Shown here: positions 23,984 to 23,993 of the stretch, piece by piece
How the letters are laid out: every line of letters begins with the position of its first letter
How positions within the stretch are numbered: the stretch's first letter is position 1
DNA from: Actinomycetota bacterium
GTDB lineage: Bacteria; Actinomycetota; Actinomycetes; Nanopelagicales; Nanopelagicaceae
Assembly (NCBI GenBank): GCA_009704515.1
Contig: WLDZ01000006.1
Coordinates: 1-23,993, forward strand
Reading direction: 5' to 3'
DNA length: 23,993 nt
Made by a program: the position numbers and the translations under genes
Notes under the pieces: generated by a model
What the model was told of the DNA's origin: nothing
What the model saw: the letters and a program-made list of their open reading frames with translations, nothing else
Databases searched by the model: none

Positions 23984-23993
23984 TGGAAGGGCC

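Overview
The window looks like the chromosome of a small-genome, moderate-GC actinobacterium. The likely group is the freshwater Nanopelagicales (acI) lineage. The clues are very short intergenic gaps, actinobacterial-style leaderless promoters (a TANNNT box exactly 6 nt before the start codon), GTG and TTG starts, and large secreted proteins with cadherin-like domains. The lineage is an inference from style, not from a marker gene. No rRNA, tRNA, insertion sequence or CRISPR array was seen, and no gap between genes exceeds about 100 bases.

Layout. (1) 1-3973: two tandem plus-strand genes for large secreted, multi-domain surface proteins; the first is cut by the left edge. (2) 4047-4958: a membrane-anchored or secreted esterase of the PHB-depolymerase/feruloyl-esterase type. 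(3) 5008-18898: a sugar-acid catabolic island. A plus-strand pair (FMN L-lactate dehydrogenase, FAH-family diketo-acid hydrolase) converges on a minus-strand operon read from about 12717 down to 7138: pyruvate phosphate dikinase, aldo/keto reductase, RraA-like aldolase, lactonase of the amidohydrolase family, and RhaM-type mutarotase. Divergent from it run an enolase-superfamily enzyme, L-fuconate dehydratase, an SDR dehydrogenase, a GntR/FCD regulator and a second enolase-superfamily enzyme. A minus-strand 2-hydroxyacid dehydrogenase closes the island. (4) 18997-20871: a third secreted protein, glycine-rich, with the same C-terminal domain as the first two. (5) 20895-21836: a quinone-oxidoreductase-like MDR enzyme. 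(6) 21851-23944, minus: a DEAD-box RNA helicase with a repetitive basic N-terminal arm and an RGG tail.

How the genes work together. The island encodes what appears to be the complete non-phosphorylative L-fucose pathway: mutarotation, oxidation to the lactone, lactone hydrolysis to L-fuconate, dehydration to 2-keto-3-deoxy-L-fuconate, oxidation to the 2,4-diketo acid, and cleavage to pyruvate plus L-lactate. L-lactate dehydrogenase then gives a second pyruvate, and PPDK can turn pyruvate into PEP for gluconeogenesis. Two further enolase-superfamily enzymes, an RraA-like protein and a 2-hydroxyacid dehydrogenase suggest that another deoxy-sugar or sugar acid is also handled. No transporter, kinase or isomerase for fucose is present in the window.

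Three promoters of the island carry related short palindromes (4964-4979, 12771-12791, 16813-16824) placed over or next to the core promoter elements, so they look like one regulon, perhaps under the encoded GntR protein. The most novel protein-level signal is the roughly 100-residue C-terminal domain shared by the three surface proteins. It has two cysteines at fixed spacing and a basic tail, and it is a candidate anchoring or sorting module.
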